DNA of 34,939 nucleotides from Candidatus Kaiserbacteria bacterium RIFCSPHIGHO2_01_FULL_55_37 (GTDB lineage Bacteria > Patescibacteriota > Minisyncoccia > Phycocordibacterales > UBA2100): the NCBI GenBank assembly GCA_001781175.1, contig MFKY01000034.1:1-34939 (forward strand). The letters are read 5' to 3'. The translations under genes and the position numbers were made by a program. Position 1 is the stretch's first letter. The number at the start of each line of letters is the position of its first letter. Shown piece after piece: positions 22,657 through 31,134 of the stretch. The notes beneath the pieces are model-generated. The model was not told the DNA's origin, searched no databases, and worked only from the letters and a program-made list of their open reading frames with translations.

Positions 22657-23738
22657 CCCCGGACGACTCCACTCCACTCGACACGACCGCCGACCCGCAC
22701 GCGATTTCGTATCAGTCCTTACCGCCGGTTTTGGCAGGAGAGCAGCCGCCGCAACCGCTCCTACTTTTGCCCGAGCACGCGGGCGTCTCACGTCTCTCGC
22801 TGCAATACCTTTCGGGCGCGGCGGCGCTCACGCTGCTCTTCTTTGCGAGCGCGAGCGTAACGGTAGCGTATCTCTCCGATACGCGGCCGGTCTCGGCGGC
22901 CTCGCAAACGGCAAGCGCGGCAGCATCCGCCGGCGAAAGCAACTTCCCCGATGTATCCCTCACGGCGCAAAGCGCATACGTTCTCGACCTCACCACGAAC
23001 CGGGTACTGTACTCGAAGAACCCCGAGGTGCAACTGCCGCTCGCATCGCTCATCAAAGTGCCCCTCGTCCTTGCGGTCTTGGAGGCTCTGCGGCCGGACC
23101 AAAACATTACTATTCTGCCGCACACGACGCCTGACGGTGCCGCGGTGCGACTGCCCGCGGGATTGCAATTCTCGACGCAGGAACTCATCAATTTCACTCT
23201 CGTCGCTTCCTCAAACGAAGGCGCCGATATTCTTGCGCAAGCGGCCGAAGACGCGACTCGCATCAAATATCCGCAGGCGACACCCGACCGGGCCGTTTTG
23301 TGGCGCATGAACGAGATAGCGAAAAATCTGGGCCTTACTCACATGTTCTTTCTCAACACGAGCGGTCTGGACTTGAGCTCCACTCAGGCCGGCGCCTACG
23401 GCTCCGCGCGTGACGTCGCTGTCCTTTTCGGACACGCGGCTTCGACTGCTCCGGAAGTGTTCGGGCAGACCTCGCGGGATGCCATCAAGATTAAAGCGTC
23501 GACCGGAGAGACCGTGACCGCCGTAAATACCGACGAGGCGCTACCGGCGATACCCGGCACCGTCATGGGAAAGACGGGTTATACGACCCTCGCCGGCGGC
23601 AACCTCGCCGTGGTCTTCGAGGCGGGCCCCGCCCACCCCATCGTCGCTGTAGTCCTTCATTCGACCCAAAGTGGCCGCTTTGAGGACATAAAACGCCTGG
23701 TTGAGGCCACTGTTGCGTCCATCGGCTCTGACCACTGA
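22653..23738 (+). CDS. D-alanyl-D-alanine carboxypeptidase (penicillin-binding protein, DacA-like)
   Basis: Serine peptidase trimming peptidoglycan stem peptides outside the membrane. The 361-residue protein has a cytoplasmic N-terminal segment of about 45 residues and one transmembrane helix (about 50-72, LSGAAALTLLFFASASVTVA). The catalytic domain carries the three active-site motifs: S-x-x-K in LASLIKVPL, S-x-N in ASSNEGAD and K-T-G in GKTGYTTLAGGN. It is anchored by the N-terminal helix rather than secreted. It overlaps scpB by 4 nt and is followed by the cell-wall genes mraY and ftsW. Confidence 0.92.
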   Translation: MTPDDSTPLDTTADPHAISYQSLPPVLAGEQPPQPLLLLPEHAGVSRLSLQYLSGAAALTLLFFASASVTVAYLSDTRPVSAASQTASAAASAGESNFPDVSLTAQSAYVLDLTTNRVLYSKNPEVQLPLASLIKVPLVLAVLEALRPDQNITILPHTTPDGAAVRLPAGLQFSTQELINFTLVASSNEGADILAQAAEDATRIKYPQATPDRAVLWRMNEIAKNLGLTHMFFLNTSGLDLSSTQAGAYGSARDVAVLFGHAASTAPEVFGQTSRDAIKIKASTGETVTAVNTDEALPAIPGTVMGKTGYTTLAGGNLAVVFEAGPAHPIVAVVLHSTQSGRFEDIKRLVEATVASIGSDH

Positions 23739-23773
23739 ATAGCGCTCCACAAGGCAAAATTTGACTGACGGGG

Positions 23774-23790
23774 TACAATGGTAAAATATG
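23774..23790 (+). promoter_or_regulatory. Leaderless promoter -10 of mraY
   Basis: TACAAT ends 8 nt before the ATG at 23788. TAAAAT immediately before the ATG is an alternative but would be too close. No Shine-Dalgarno is present. Confidence 0.5.
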
Positions 23791-24858
23791 GTACCCGACC
23801 TCGTCCGCATACTCGTACCCGCCGCTGTCGCTTTCGCTATCGGCATGGCGGGCACTCCCGTACTCAGCCATTATCTTTACAAGTTCAAGGCCTGGAAGAA
23901 GCGTCCCGGTAAACTGGCGCTCGACGGCAGTGCCGCACATGAGTTCAACAGACTGCACATAGAGAACGAGGTCCGTGCTCCGCGCATGGGTGGCATAGTC
24001 GTCTGGGGAAGCGTCGCTCTTACCATCTTCGGTATCGCCGCTATCGCAGAAGTCCTTCCGGCAACCTTGACTACAGACCTCGATTTTCTGAGCCGCAATC
24101 AGACATGGCTGCCGTTCGCGACCCTTATTGCCGGCGCGCTTGTGGGGTTCGTAGACGACATGCTGGTCATCCGTCCGGACGGAGAAGGTTTGCGTTTGCG
24201 CTACCGCGTCATCATCGTCGTCATCCTCGCCTCCTTCATCGGCTGGTGGTTCTGGGACAAACTCGCGATGACGGCCATCAACATTCCGTTCGGCGCACCC
24301 CTCGAAATCGGGTGGCTCATCATCCCTCTCTTCGTGCTTGTATCACTTGCGCTCTACGCCTCAGGCGTCATCGACGGTATCGACGGGCTTTCGGGCGGCG
24401 TTTTCGGCAGCATTTTCGCCTCGTATACCATCATCGCTTTTGCACAGGACCAAATAGACCTCGCGGCATTCACCGCCTGTATCGTGGGCGGACTGCTCGC
24501 ATTCCTGTGGTTCAACATCCCACCGGCGCGGTTCTATATGTCCGACACCGGTACGATGGGGCTGACGCTCGCGCTCGGCGCGGTCGCATTTATGACGGAC
24601 TCACTCGGCGGAGGCGTCGGCATTTCCGTGCTTCCGGTCATCGGCGCACTCCTTGTCGTCACGGTCGCTTCCGACATCGCGCAGGTTGTTTCCAAAAAAT
24701 TCTTCGGTCGCAAGCTCCTGCGCATCGCGCCTCTTCACCACCACTTCGAGGCTATCGGATGGCCCGGTGAAAAAGTCGTCATGCGCTATTGGGTGCTCTC
24801 CGTGGTCTTCGCGTTCGCGGGCGTCATCATCGCCCTCAGCGCGTTGCCCGCACAATGA
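23788..24858 (+). CDS. mraY: Phospho-N-acetylmuramoyl-pentapeptide transferase
   Basis: Membrane enzyme forming lipid I from UDP-MurNAc-pentapeptide and undecaprenyl phosphate. The 356-residue product has about ten transmembrane helices and the family motifs: MGGIVVWG, the catalytic-Asp region ALVGFVDDMLVI, SGVIDGIDGLSGG, and HHHFEAIGWPGEKVVMRYW near the end. The start follows a TACAAT box. Its stop overlaps the ftsW start (ATGA). The murD gene that often lies between mraY and ftsW is not here. Confidence 0.96.
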   Translation: MVPDLVRILVPAAVAFAIGMAGTPVLSHYLYKFKAWKKRPGKLALDGSAAHEFNRLHIENEVRAPRMGGIVVWGSVALTIFGIAAIAEVLPATLTTDLDFLSRNQTWLPFATLIAGALVGFVDDMLVIRPDGEGLRLRYRVIIVVILASFIGWWFWDKLAMTAINIPFGAPLEIGWLIIPLFVLVSLALYASGVIDGIDGLSGGVFGSIFASYTIIAFAQDQIDLAAFTACIVGGLLAFLWFNIPPARFYMSDTGTMGLTLALGAVAFMTDSLGGGVGISVLPVIGALLVVTVASDIAQVVSKKFFGRKLLRIAPLHHHFEAIGWPGEKVVMRYWVLSVVFAFAGVIIALSALPAQ

Positions 24859-25955
24859 AACACGCACGCATAGACAAACCGCTCGCATTTCTTATTTTCG
24901 CTCTGGTCACCGGCGGAAGCCTCATCTTTGTGTCCGCGGCTTTCGGTCTCCTCGGCAGGGGATTTTCCAGCATCACATCCGTCGCTTTCAACCATCTCGT
25001 TCTCGGGGTAGGCGGCGGCACCGTGCTTCTTATCATCGCACTCAACATCAACTACAGGTATTGGAGGCAGTTTGCTCCGTATATTTTTGCTTTTGCGCTT
25101 GCCGCGATGTTGCTCGTTTTTGTTCCCAATCTCGGCTTTGCGCACGGCGGGGGGCAGCGATGGATAGTCTTCTTCGGAGTGTCGTTCCAGCCGTCGGAGT
25201 TCTTGAAGATAGCGAGTATCTTTCTAGCGGCTGCGTACTACTCGGCCATACGCACAAAGACCGAGACGTTCACCTGGGGAGTCGGCGGTCTCGCCGCGAT
25301 ACTCATCGCACCGGTGGTACTCCTCGTCATGCAGCCTGACATCGGTACCCTCGGCATCATCTGCATGAGCGTAGTCGCGATTTTCTTCGCTGCGGGAGCC
25401 CGGATGCGCGACATCGCCATCCTTCTGTGCGTCGCGCTCATCTCGCTTGCGATACTCGCATCTGTAAAGGTGCACGTGAAGGAGCGCATCGTCACCTTTT
25501 TCAACCCCTCGCAAAACCAACAGACGGAAAGCTATCAGATAACGCAATCGCTTATCGCCATCGGCTCCGGACAGGTGTTCGGGCGCGGACTCGGACAAGG
25601 CGTGCAAAAATTCACCTACCTCCCGGAAGCGATGGGGGATTCGATATTCGCCGTCGCGGGCGAAGAATTCGGGTTCATCGGTTCCGGCATTATCGTGCTG
25701 CTTTTCCTCGCGCTCGCGCTGCGGGGTTACGTGGTCGCCGCACGCACGACCGATATGTTCGGCGGCCTCCTTGCCGTCGGCATTTCCACCTACCTTGCGG
25801 GGGAAGCCTTCATCAACATCGCGGCGATGCTGGGCATGGCCCCGCTCACGGGCGTGCCCCTTACCTTTGTGAGCCAAGGGGGAAGCGCGATGCTCATATC
25901 GCTCCTGAGCGCCGGTATCCTCCTGAATATTTCCCGACAACAGAAAAGAGGTTGA
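24855..25955 (+). CDS. ftsW: SEDS-family glycosyltransferase FtsW (or RodA)
   Basis: Lipid-II polymerase of the SEDS family, multi-pass in the cytoplasmic membrane. The ATG at 24855, overlapping the mraY stop, gives 366 residues; the listed ORF starts 22 codons too early inside mraY. Family blocks: GGGQRWIVFFGVSFQPSEFLK, ESYQITQSLIAIGSGQVFGR, LPEAMGDSIFAVAGEEFGFI and PLTGVPLTFVSQGGSAML. Its context between mraY and murG favours FtsW over RodA. A terminator follows. Confidence 0.92.
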   Translation: MKHARIDKPLAFLIFALVTGGSLIFVSAAFGLLGRGFSSITSVAFNHLVLGVGGGTVLLIIALNINYRYWRQFAPYIFAFALAAMLLVFVPNLGFAHGGGQRWIVFFGVSFQPSEFLKIASIFLAAAYYSAIRTKTETFTWGVGGLAAILIAPVVLLVMQPDIGTLGIICMSVVAIFFAAGARMRDIAILLCVALISLAILASVKVHVKERIVTFFNPSQNQQTESYQITQSLIAIGSGQVFGRGLGQGVQKFTYLPEAMGDSIFAVAGEEFGFIGSGIIVLLFLALALRGYVVAARTTDMFGGLLAVGISTYLAGEAFINIAAMLGMAPLTGVPLTFVSQGGSAMLISLLSAGILLNISRQQKRG

Positions 25956-25973
25956 ATCTCTCCGCATATAAAT

Positions 25974-26003
25974 AAAGAGGCCTCCACAAGGAAGGCCTAT
26001 CTT
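25974..26003 (+). terminator. Terminator after ftsW, probably bidirectional
   Basis: AAAGA-GGCCT-CC pairs with GGAAGGCCTATCTTT (small bulges) around ACAA. T-rich flanks on both strands (ATCTTT on plus, CTTTATTT on minus) would serve ftsW and also the converging 26468 gene. Confidence 0.75.
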
Positions 26004-26087
26004 TAGGGGCTTAGCATAGAGCAGATTCGGACCGTAGTCCGACTGTATTCCGATTCCCAGTAGTTATTCAGTGAGAGTTGCTAGAAG

Positions 26088-26468
26088 CTAGTTGAACTGC
26101 GCGTTTTTCAGATACCGCTCAGTCAACCTTGCCGCCTCCTCTTCGTCAACGACAACGTAAGTCCACTCGTATTCCTGACATGTTGTGTCGAGAAAACAGA
26201 AGTCGAGTTTGTAGCCGTAGTAGACATTCTCGTCATATGAATACGGACTCAGTTCGCGAGTTAGACCAATGTTCTTGATCTCACGCATCGCCCGTGGAAT
26301 ATCCACATTGTGATATGTCTTATCGAGGCGGTGAACCTCGCTGATCCACCAAACCGCTGCGTGCGGCATTGGTAGCTTCTCGCAGATAACAGCGCGTATA
26401 GTGTCGAGCATGAACGGATGATTGTCCTGCTCCTTAACGTGTTTGAAGAGCTTCCGAAGTGTCGGCAT
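26088..26468 (-). CDS. Hypothetical soluble protein, accessory-type gene
   Basis: No family recognised. The 126-residue product is hydrophilic and mixed alpha/beta by appearance, with many aromatic residues (MPHAAVWWISEVHRLDKTYH, YSYDENVYYGYKLDF, TCQEYEWTYVVVDEEEAARL). There is no signal peptide or membrane segment. The ATG follows AAGGAGGAG at optimal distance, with a consensus promoter further upstream. Base composition looks AT-richer than its neighbours. It stands inverted between ftsW and murG and interrupts the cell-wall cluster, which suggests later insertion. The convergent terminator near 25990 probably ends its transcript. Confidence 0.75.
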   Translation of the reverse strand: MPTLRKLFKHVKEQDNHPFMLDTIRAVICEKLPMPHAAVWWISEVHRLDKTYHNVDIPRAMREIKNIGLTRELSPYSYDENVYYGYKLDFCFLDTTCQEYEWTYVVVDEEEAARLTERYLKNAQFN

Positions 26469-26510
26469 CGAACTCCTCCTTCAATGTGCGGTCGGTATTT
26501 GACCTCTTCG

Positions 26511-26539
26511 ATTGTAGCATACGCGGGAGCATATGTCAA
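26511..26539 (-). promoter_or_regulatory. Consensus promoter of the 26468 gene
   Basis: On the minus strand TTGACA and TACAAT are separated by exactly 17 nt. The leader of about 36 nt carries AAGGAGGAG. This is the most canonical promoter plus ribosome-binding site in the window. Confidence 0.8.
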
Positions 26540-26569
26540 TTTTAATGCGTGATTGTCCTTGCCGCATGC

Positions 26570-26584
26570 TAAAATAATCCGATG
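26570..26584 (+). promoter_or_regulatory. Leaderless promoter -10 of murG
   Basis: TAAAAT ends 6 nt before the ATG at 26582. No Shine-Dalgarno. It is back to back with the promoter of the 26468 gene. Confidence 0.5.
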
Positions 26585-27724
26585 CGTATCGTTCTAATAG
26601 GAGGGGGGACGGGCGGACACTTTTATCCGCTTATCGCGGTCGCCGAGGCCATCGAAGACATCTGCCTCGAGCGGACGCTCATCGAGCCGGAACTGTACTA
26701 CGTCGGTCCGCCGGCCTTCGATAGCGAGGCTCTCCTCGAACACGACATCACTTTCATCCCGACCTCGGCAGGCAAGGTCCGCAGATATGTGAGTGCTCTC
26801 AACATACTGAGCTTCTTCACTAATGCGGCGGGCATCATACGATCCACTCGGCAACTTTTTTCTCTATACCCCGACGTTGTGTTTTCCACAGGGGGTTACG
26901 CCGCGTTCCCGACCCTTGTTGCCGCCCGGATGCTCCAGATACCGGTGGTGATTTACGACGCCGACGCTACGCCTGGGCGTGTATCTCTGTGGTCCTCCAA
27001 ATTCGCAAAATGGATAGGGGTCGCACACGCCGCTTCCGCGACAAAATATCCCGACCGGGTGCGTGACAAAATAGCGGCCGTAGGTCACCCCATACGCAAA
27101 GCCATCATCGAACCGGTGAAAGAAGGGGGGTACGAATTCCTCAAGCTCGATTCGTCCGTCCCCACCGTTTTCGTCATGGGCGGTTCTCAGGGCGCCCGCG
27201 CGATAAACGAGGTCGTGCTGGACGCGCTCGGAGTAATGGTGTCGCAATTCAACATCGTGCATCAGGCAGGACTGGCCAATACGGGTGACGTGAGCGGCAT
27301 TGCTTCTGTCGTGCTCAAAGACTCGCAATATGCTAACCGTTACAAGATGTTCGGCCTTCTCAATACGCTCGCACTGCGTATGGCGGCGGGCATCGCCTCT
27401 GTCGTCGTCGCACGCGCGGGCTCCGGCACTATTTTCGAGATAGCGAGCTGGGGCTTGCCGTCTATCCTTGTGCCGATACCGGAAGACGTTTCTCACGACC
27501 AGACGGAGAATGCGTTCTCGTACGCGCGGTCAGGAGCGGCGGTCGTTATCGAACAGCACAATCTGTCTCCGCATCTTCTGGTGGCAGAGATACAGCGCAT
27601 CACGAACGATGTCGCCCTGTGCAAGAAAATGTCCGAGGCGGCCCGCACATTCGCACGTCCCGATGCCGCCCGCAAAATCGCTCTTACGCTCCTAGAAACC
27701 TCTATTTCGCATGAACCGGTATGA
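26582..27724 (+). CDS. murG: UDP-GlcNAc:lipid I N-acetylglucosaminyltransferase MurG
   Basis: Adds GlcNAc to lipid I to give lipid II at the inner membrane face. The 380-residue GT-B protein has the N-terminal glycine loop VLIGGGTGGHFYPLIAVAEA and the second-domain loop FVMGGSQGARAINEVVLDAL. The donor-site block ARAGSGTIFEIASWGLPSIL is followed by PIPEDVSHDQTENAF. It overlaps gltX by an ATGA. Murein genes and a tRNA synthetase thus share one transcript. Confidence 0.95.
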   Translation: MRIVLIGGGTGGHFYPLIAVAEAIEDICLERTLIEPELYYVGPPAFDSEALLEHDITFIPTSAGKVRRYVSALNILSFFTNAAGIIRSTRQLFSLYPDVVFSTGGYAAFPTLVAARMLQIPVVIYDADATPGRVSLWSSKFAKWIGVAHAASATKYPDRVRDKIAAVGHPIRKAIIEPVKEGGYEFLKLDSSVPTVFVMGGSQGARAINEVVLDALGVMVSQFNIVHQAGLANTGDVSGIASVVLKDSQYANRYKMFGLLNTLALRMAAGIASVVVARAGSGTIFEIASWGLPSILVPIPEDVSHDQTENAFSYARSGAAVVIEQHNLSPHLLVAEIQRITNDVALCKKMSEAARTFARPDAARKIALTLLETSISHEPV

Positions 27725-29037
27725 AGGTCATAACGCGTTTTCCACCGTCGCCGACCGGTTATTTTCACATCGGAAGCGCGCGCACGGCGCTTTTCAACTA
27801 TCTTTTTGCGGCTCACGAAGGAGGTGAGATGCGGATGCGTTTTGAGGACACCGATACTGCGCGAGGCAAAAAAGAATATGAAGACGACATACTCGAAGGG
27901 ATGCGTTGGCTGGGACTTCTCGGCAAAAAGCAGGCCGCGGTTTGGAAACAGTCAGAACGTACCGGTGTGTACCGCGGTTATATCAAACAACTGATAGAGG
28001 CCGGACATGCCTACGAAGCGGAAGCGGCCACAGATAACCCGGATAAAAAGGTCGTGCGTTTTAAGAATCCCAATACTACGGTTACATTCAACGACCTCGT
28101 TCGCGGTCCCGTGTCGTTTGACACGGGTGAGCTGAAAGATTTTATTATTGCAAAATCGGTCGACGACCCGCTGTACCACCTGGCCGTTGTCGTCGATGAC
28201 CATGAAATGGGCGTCACGCACGTTATCCGTGGCGAAGACCACATCTCGAATACACAGAGGCAAATACTTATTCTCGTAGCTCTGGGATACGGGCGGCCCG
28301 CATATGCTCACATTCCTCTCATTCTCGCGCCCGACCGCTCGAAACTCTCCAAACGCCACGGGGCGGTTTCGGTCAATGAATACCGGAGACAGGGTTTTCT
28401 GCCGCACGCCTTTGTGAATTACCTTGCGCTTTTGGGCTGGAACCCCGGAACCGAGCAGGAAGTCTTTACGCTTGAAGAGCTTGTAAAAGTATTCTCGCTG
28501 GAGCGTATCCACAAGAGCGGTGCTATTTTTGATAAAGAAAAGTTGCTCTGGCTCAACCACCAACACTCCAAGCGTCTGACGGACGCAGAATACGCGGGTC
28601 TCCTCAAAGATTTTACCGATGCGGATGTAAGCCTGCTGCCTGTCTCCCTCATCAAGGAACGCGCGCGGACATTTGGCGAAGCCACCGAACTCATTAAAAG
28701 TGGAGAGTACGATTTCCTCGCTGAGAAGGTCGGGTACGAGCCGCATCTGCTTCTGAAAGGTGCAAAAACAGACGCCGCAACCGCAAAGAAACATTTGAAG
28801 GAAGTCGAGACGTTGTTGATAGATGTATCGGAGAAAGTGTTCGTTTCGGAAGAGATAAAAAACGTCATCTATCCGTACGCGACGGAGCAGGGGAGAAGTA
28901 CGGTGCTTTGGCCGCTGAGGGTCGCACTTTCCGGCCGGGAAAAATCTCCTGACCCCTTCATCATCGCCTCTCTTATCGGCAAAGAAGTGACTCTGAGGCG
29001 TATTGAGTCCGCTTTGTCACACCTTTCGACCTTATGA
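27721..29037 (+). CDS. gltX: Glutamyl-tRNA synthetase
   Basis: A class I synthetase. The 438-residue product starts VITRFPPSPTGYFHIGSART with the HIGH-type motif HIGS. It has MRFEDTDTARGKKEYEDDIL, GEDHISNTQRQILILVALGY, and the KMSKS-type motif KLSKRHGAVSVNEYRRQGFL, all intact. The C-terminal anticodon-binding part is a little shorter than in E. coli (471 in total). Whether it also charges tRNA-Gln cannot be judged from this window. It is translationally coupled to murG upstream and to the M23 gene downstream by ATGA overlaps. Confidence 0.95.
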   Translation: MKVITRFPPSPTGYFHIGSARTALFNYLFAAHEGGEMRMRFEDTDTARGKKEYEDDILEGMRWLGLLGKKQAAVWKQSERTGVYRGYIKQLIEAGHAYEAEAATDNPDKKVVRFKNPNTTVTFNDLVRGPVSFDTGELKDFIIAKSVDDPLYHLAVVVDDHEMGVTHVIRGEDHISNTQRQILILVALGYGRPAYAHIPLILAPDRSKLSKRHGAVSVNEYRRQGFLPHAFVNYLALLGWNPGTEQEVFTLEELVKVFSLERIHKSGAIFDKEKLLWLNHQHSKRLTDAEYAGLLKDFTDADVSLLPVSLIKERARTFGEATELIKSGEYDFLAEKVGYEPHLLLKGAKTDAATAKKHLKEVETLLIDVSEKVFVSEEIKNVIYPYATEQGRSTVLWPLRVALSGREKSPDPFIIASLIGKEVTLRRIESALSHLSTL

Positions 29038-30350
29038 TTTCGCGTGCGAACGTCGTTGCCGCGCTACTTAGCCTCGCGGTTTTCTCCGCGCTTTCACTGC
29101 AGGTGACTCCAGTACTCGCACAGAGTACCGATGACGCATCCCAGACAGCTAGCGAGCTGCAGCGGCAGATTGACGAGCAGAGCGCTCAGATAACACAGCT
29201 CGACAAAGAAATCGCACAATACCAAAAAGAGCTGGACGCCGTCGGCACCAAAAAGAAAACCCTCCAGAATGACCTAAACGAGCTGAATCTGCTCCTGAAG
29301 AAAAGCGCCGCCTCAATCAGTGCAACGCAAAAGAAAATAACCTCGACACAGCTGCAAATCAAGCAGCTCGCGAAGGGCATGGCGGTGAAGCAGGATTCTA
29401 TCGATACGGATGTCGCAGGGCTTGCGGAGTCGTTCCGGAAAGTGAATGAAGCGGATGCGACGTCGCTCGCCGTACGGATACTTGCTTCCGAAGACCTCGC
29501 GGCGACCTGGCGTGAAATGGACTCATATCAGACGCTCCAGTCCGCCATTACCGACCAGATAGCGAAGCTGGCAGCGGAAAAGCAATCGCTCGCCGAGATA
29601 AAAAAGAGGACCGAGGAAAAGCGGGCCGAACTGGTCGCTCAGCAGAACACTCTCGTCGCGCAGCAGGGTTCGTTGAACGCCCAAAAGAAAGCCCAGAACG
29701 AACTTCTGGCGCAGACGAAATCCCAGGAATCGACGTACCAAGCGCTCCTCGCACAGAAGGTGGCCGGAAAGGCAGCTTTCGAAGCCGCACTCAACGACCT
29801 CAAGGCTCAATACCTCCAGGCGGTGGACCCGTCGCAAATCCTCGCGGCCAAAAAAGGCGTGCTCCGTTGGCCGCTCGACAAGATACGGATAACCCAAACC
29901 TTCGGGCAATCCTCTTTTGCTCTAAGCGGCGCCTACAACGGCAAAGGCCACAACGGCATTGACCTGGGCGCGCCCATCGGCACACCGGTCAAGGCGGCCC
30001 TCACTGGGACCGTGTGGGCTACGGGAAATACCGACCTCTATAAAGGCTGCTATTCGGCGGGCAAGTGGATAATGATAAAGCACTCGAACGGCCTCTCGAC
30101 GCTCTACGGGCATCTTTCACAGATTTCCGTGGTGCAAGGTCAGAGCGTGTCGGGCGGTCAAATAATCGGCAACGTCGGGGCGACCGGCTACGCCACCGGG
30201 CCGCATCTGCACCTCAGCGTCTACGTAACCTCCGTCACCAAAATCATGACCTTCGGTGAGGCTACGAACAGAACATCCGCCTGCTCGCGGGCAACCATTC
30301 CCATCACTCCTCCGGCCGGGTTCCTCAACCCGATAGCGTACCTTCCTTAA
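29034..30350 (+). CDS. EnvC-like coiled-coil M23 peptidase
   Basis: Exported protein with a LytM domain. The 438-residue product has a signal peptide (VVAALLSLAVFSALSLQVTP, cleavage likely near PVLAQ). Two long coiled coils follow at roughly 40-115 and 165-250 (ITQLDKEIAQYQKELDAVGT). The C-terminal LytM domain has H-x3-D in GKGHNGIDLGAPIG and H-x-H in GPHLHLSVYV, so the zinc site appears complete. Such proteins cleave peptidoglycan cross-bridges or activate amidases at division. The ATG overlaps the gltX stop. It converges with the next gene, their stop codons sharing TTAA. Confidence 0.9.
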   Translation: MISRANVVAALLSLAVFSALSLQVTPVLAQSTDDASQTASELQRQIDEQSAQITQLDKEIAQYQKELDAVGTKKKTLQNDLNELNLLLKKSAASISATQKKITSTQLQIKQLAKGMAVKQDSIDTDVAGLAESFRKVNEADATSLAVRILASEDLAATWREMDSYQTLQSAITDQIAKLAAEKQSLAEIKKRTEEKRAELVAQQNTLVAQQGSLNAQKKAQNELLAQTKSQESTYQALLAQKVAGKAAFEAALNDLKAQYLQAVDPSQILAAKKGVLRWPLDKIRITQTFGQSSFALSGAYNGKGHNGIDLGAPIGTPVKAALTGTVWATGNTDLYKGCYSAGKWIMIKHSNGLSTLYGHLSQISVVQGQSVSGGQIIGNVGATGYATGPHLHLSVYVTSVTKIMTFGEATNRTSACSRATIPITPPAGFLNPIAYLP

Positions 30351-30979
30351 CGCCTCTTCCACTCCTCGATTTCCAAGGCACGCAATTCTATTTTTGATGC
30401 GGGCCGAAGCGTGCGCATAGATTTTTTCGGGGCAAGAGGGGAGTGGCGGGAGTCATCGAGCACATCGACGAGCCATACGAGGTCTCCTTCCTCCGTCACC
30501 CAGCGCTCCGGGGCAAACCGCCGGAGGTCATACGGCTTCGAATACGCGAGCATGGATTTCCGGCCGTTTTCCAACACGTATTCATGCGCGTACGACATCG
30601 CGAGCTCACGCACGGTCCGGTATATCGGGTCGCGGTAACGGAGAATCGCGTGATTGGTCTTGCTGATGGCACCCCACAGTCCGTTCTCCTTAAAAAGCGC
30701 CACGACATGGTCCTCATCACTCGGCAGCGTCTGGAGGTCCAACAAAAGCGGCCGCTGCCCGTGGTACGCAAAAGCCGCTGCGGCCAAAAGCGCCCCCTCG
30801 AAACAATGCGCCGTGCGCTCCCTCAAAAGCCGCCGCGGCGACATGTACGTCTCGCCGCGCAGCTCGAAATTAATCGGAAGCTTGTCCAGAAAATCCTGGA
30901 TCTTTTTTGCCGTCGTGAGTTTAGCAAAAATCTTACGCTCAGAAGGGGAGAGTGCCGCCCGGATTCTCTCCTTATACAT
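30347..30979 (-). CDS. Transglutaminase-like protein of unknown role
   Basis: The 210-residue soluble protein shows a possible Cys-His catalytic arrangement: Cys in RERTAHCFEGALLAAAAFAY and His in SDEDHVVALFKENGLWGAI, followed by KTNHAILRYRDPIYRTVREL. This order fits the transglutaminase/papain-like superfamily, but I cannot name the family and the third catalytic residue is not certain. There is no signal peptide. The start at 30979 (MYKERIRAALSPSE) is chosen because TATACT lies 6 nt upstream, so the longer listed ORF is wrong. It converges with the M23 gene, with a 3-nt overlap at the stops. Confidence 0.6.
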   Translation of the reverse strand: MYKERIRAALSPSERKIFAKLTTAKKIQDFLDKLPINFELRGETYMSPRRLLRERTAHCFEGALLAAAAFAYHGQRPLLLDLQTLPSDEDHVVALFKENGLWGAISKTNHAILRYRDPIYRTVRELAMSYAHEYVLENGRKSMLAYSKPYDLRRFAPERWVTEEGDLVWLVDVLDDSRHSPLAPKKSMRTLRPASKIELRALEIEEWKRR

Positions 30980-30991
30980 AGGCACAGTATA
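30977..30991 (-). promoter_or_regulatory. Leaderless promoter -10 of the transglutaminase-like gene
   Basis: On the minus strand TATACT ends 6 nt before the ATG at 30979, without a Shine-Dalgarno. It is divergent from the lexA promoter about 50 nt away. Confidence 0.65.
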
Positions 30992-31020
30992 CAAGAGGCC
31001 GTACCGCGGGGATAAGTGCA

Positions 31021-31050
31021 TTGACGGGTGAACCGTAGTTCACTTATACT
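31021..31050 (+). promoter_or_regulatory. lexA-polY promoter with SOS-type operator
   Basis: TTGACG and TATACT are 18 nt apart. Between them lies the perfect palindrome GTGAAC-CGTA-GTTCAC (31028-31043). Its core GAAC-N4-GTTC matches the LexA box known from Gram-positive bacteria. LexA bound here would block RNA polymerase, so autoregulation of lexA-polY is expected. The -10 ends 6 nt before the leader-ORF ATG. Confidence 0.8.
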
Positions 31051-31056
31051 GTACGG

Positions 31057-31134
31057 ATGTACCCCGTTAGAAGTCTTTCAACCGTTCCTGTTGCGCAACG
31101 CGATTGCGAAGGCTTTCACTCGCTTATTCAGTAG
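31057..31134 (+). CDS. Leader ORF of lexA, 25 residues, M-x-P-V-R family
   Basis: Encodes MYPVRSLSTVPVAQRDCEGF and five further residues, starting at the predicted transcription start, so it would be a leaderless ORF. Codons 2-6 form the left arm of the lexA paired-arm element. The stop TAG lies 10 nt before the lexA ATG, within range for termination-reinitiation. The ORF track hides it because another frame runs through into lexA. Confidence 0.5.
   Translation: MYPVRSLSTVPVAQRDCEGFHSLIQ

Noticed and set aside
26004-26087. tRNA-like segment (GGGGCTTAGC...TTCCGATTC)
   Set aside because: The acceptor stem does not close, the supposed anticodon loop has only four bases (CGTA between TCGGAC and GTCCGA), and there is no CCA end. 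Nothing else is evident here.
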